In this document: piece after piece, positions 63,885-64,000 of the stretch | Numbering within the stretch: position 1 is the first letter of the stretch | Layout: each line of letters begins with the position of its first letter | Assembly (NCBI RefSeq): GCF_030209175.1 | Contig: NZ_JARVSM010000004.1 | Location: 682,001 to 746,000 of the forward strand | Direction: 5' to 3' | DNA from: Pseudomonas sp. efr-133-TYG-5 | GTDB lineage: Bacteria > Pseudomonadota > Gammaproteobacteria > Pseudomonadales > Pseudomonadaceae | DNA length: 64,000 nucleotides | Position numbers and translations under genes: made by a program | The notes under the pieces: model-generated | What the model was told of the DNA's origin: nothing | What the model saw: only the letters and a program-made list of their open reading frames with translations | Database searches by the model: none

Positions 63885-64000
63885 TCAAAGATGAATGACG
63901 GCCAGGTCGAGCCGACCGTAATCACCCTCGGCGTGTTCACTGCGCGGAGGAACGTGATGGGTTTTCATGATCTGGTCGCCCTGCAGGGTTTCCAGGTGAA
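63885..64000 (-). CDS. C-terminal end of a probable SpoVR-family protein
   Basis: The gene enters from the right edge and ends at 63885. The last 38 residues include TLQGDQIMKTHHVPPRSEHA and GDYGRLDLAVIHL. A SpoVR/YcgB gene upstream of cca, next to yeaH and prkA homologues, is what I recall for Pseudomonas, and the motif fits the end of that family. Function of SpoVR in non-sporulating bacteria is linked to stress. Too little is visible for certainty. Confidence 0.5.
   Translation of the reverse strand, partial: HLETLQGDQIMKTHHVPPRSEHAEGDYGRLDLAVIHL

Overview
The window is chromosomal DNA of a Pseudomonas species, most likely of the P. fluorescens group. The evidence is the gene order (fiuARI, glcB, rarD, srkA, modE, comF, bioBFHCD, three acyl-CoA dehydrogenases, rsmY, the pqq operon, davBA, rmcA, rpoD, dnaG, rpsU, tsaD, plsY, folB, folK, cca), which I recall as largely shared with P. 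aeruginosa and P. putida. High-GC codon use and REP elements built on GCGAGCAAGCTCGCTCCCAC-like arms also fit. Almost all of it is core genome. Gene names come from recognising protein sequences and synteny by eye; no search was run.

Layout. 1-5760: end of a glutathione S-transferase gene, then a siderophore-uptake locus read leftwards (ECF sigma fiuI, anti-sigma fiuR, TonB receptor fiuA, a PepSY membrane protein and a 59-residue membrane protein) with Fur-box candidates. 5879-12503: a DEDDh exonuclease coupled to a cNMP/CBS/nucleotidyltransferase protein, a lone response regulator, malate synthase G and an ACT-domain GcvR-like protein. 12504-18582: a region with DnaA boxes, rarD, srkA, a Tat-exported PhoX phosphatase, modE and comF. 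18546-23693: the biotin operon bioB-F-H-C-D behind a promoter whose -35 lies inside a BirA-type operator, then a 98-residue orphan. 23895-33520: three paralogous acyl-CoA dehydrogenases (the first behind a PsrA palindrome), interrupted by a di-haem peroxidase-like gene and a TTG-started diguanylate cyclase behind a Vfr/CRP-type palindrome. 33528-33729: the Gac/Rsm small RNA gene rsmY with its GacA upstream activating sequence. 33748-37356: a LysR regulator, a class III aminotransferase with an unusual leader, a RelE/Xre toxin-antitoxin pair and a YqaE/Pmp3 peptide.

37375-48272: the PQQ operon (pqqF-A-B-C-D-E plus an S9 peptidase) with an internal terminator after pqqA, followed by the lysine delta-aminovalerate genes davB and davA and an Lrp-type regulator. 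48285-51202: an AT-richer accessory islet next to a tRNA-Ile(CAU) gene. It holds a piece of a P2-type portal gene, an Ogr/Delta zinc-finger activator, a DUF6124 gene, a highly structured (C4-like) RNA region and small orphans; I read it as a decayed P2-like prophage. 51207-64000: the tRNA, the PAS-GGDEF-EAL protein RmcA, the macromolecular synthesis block rpoD-dnaG-rpsU, tsaD, plsY, folB, folK, cca and the 3' end of a probable SpoVR gene.

How it fits together. The best-supported regulatory links are nutritional: iron (Fur and FiuI), biotin (BirA), fatty acids (PsrA) and possibly cAMP (Vfr). The Gac/Rsm output RNA sits in the middle. Two second-messenger enzymes (the cyclase and RmcA) and the housekeeping sigma factor are also here. 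The least explained pieces are the leader of the aminotransferase gene, the structured RNA in the prophage relic and the DnaA-box cluster.
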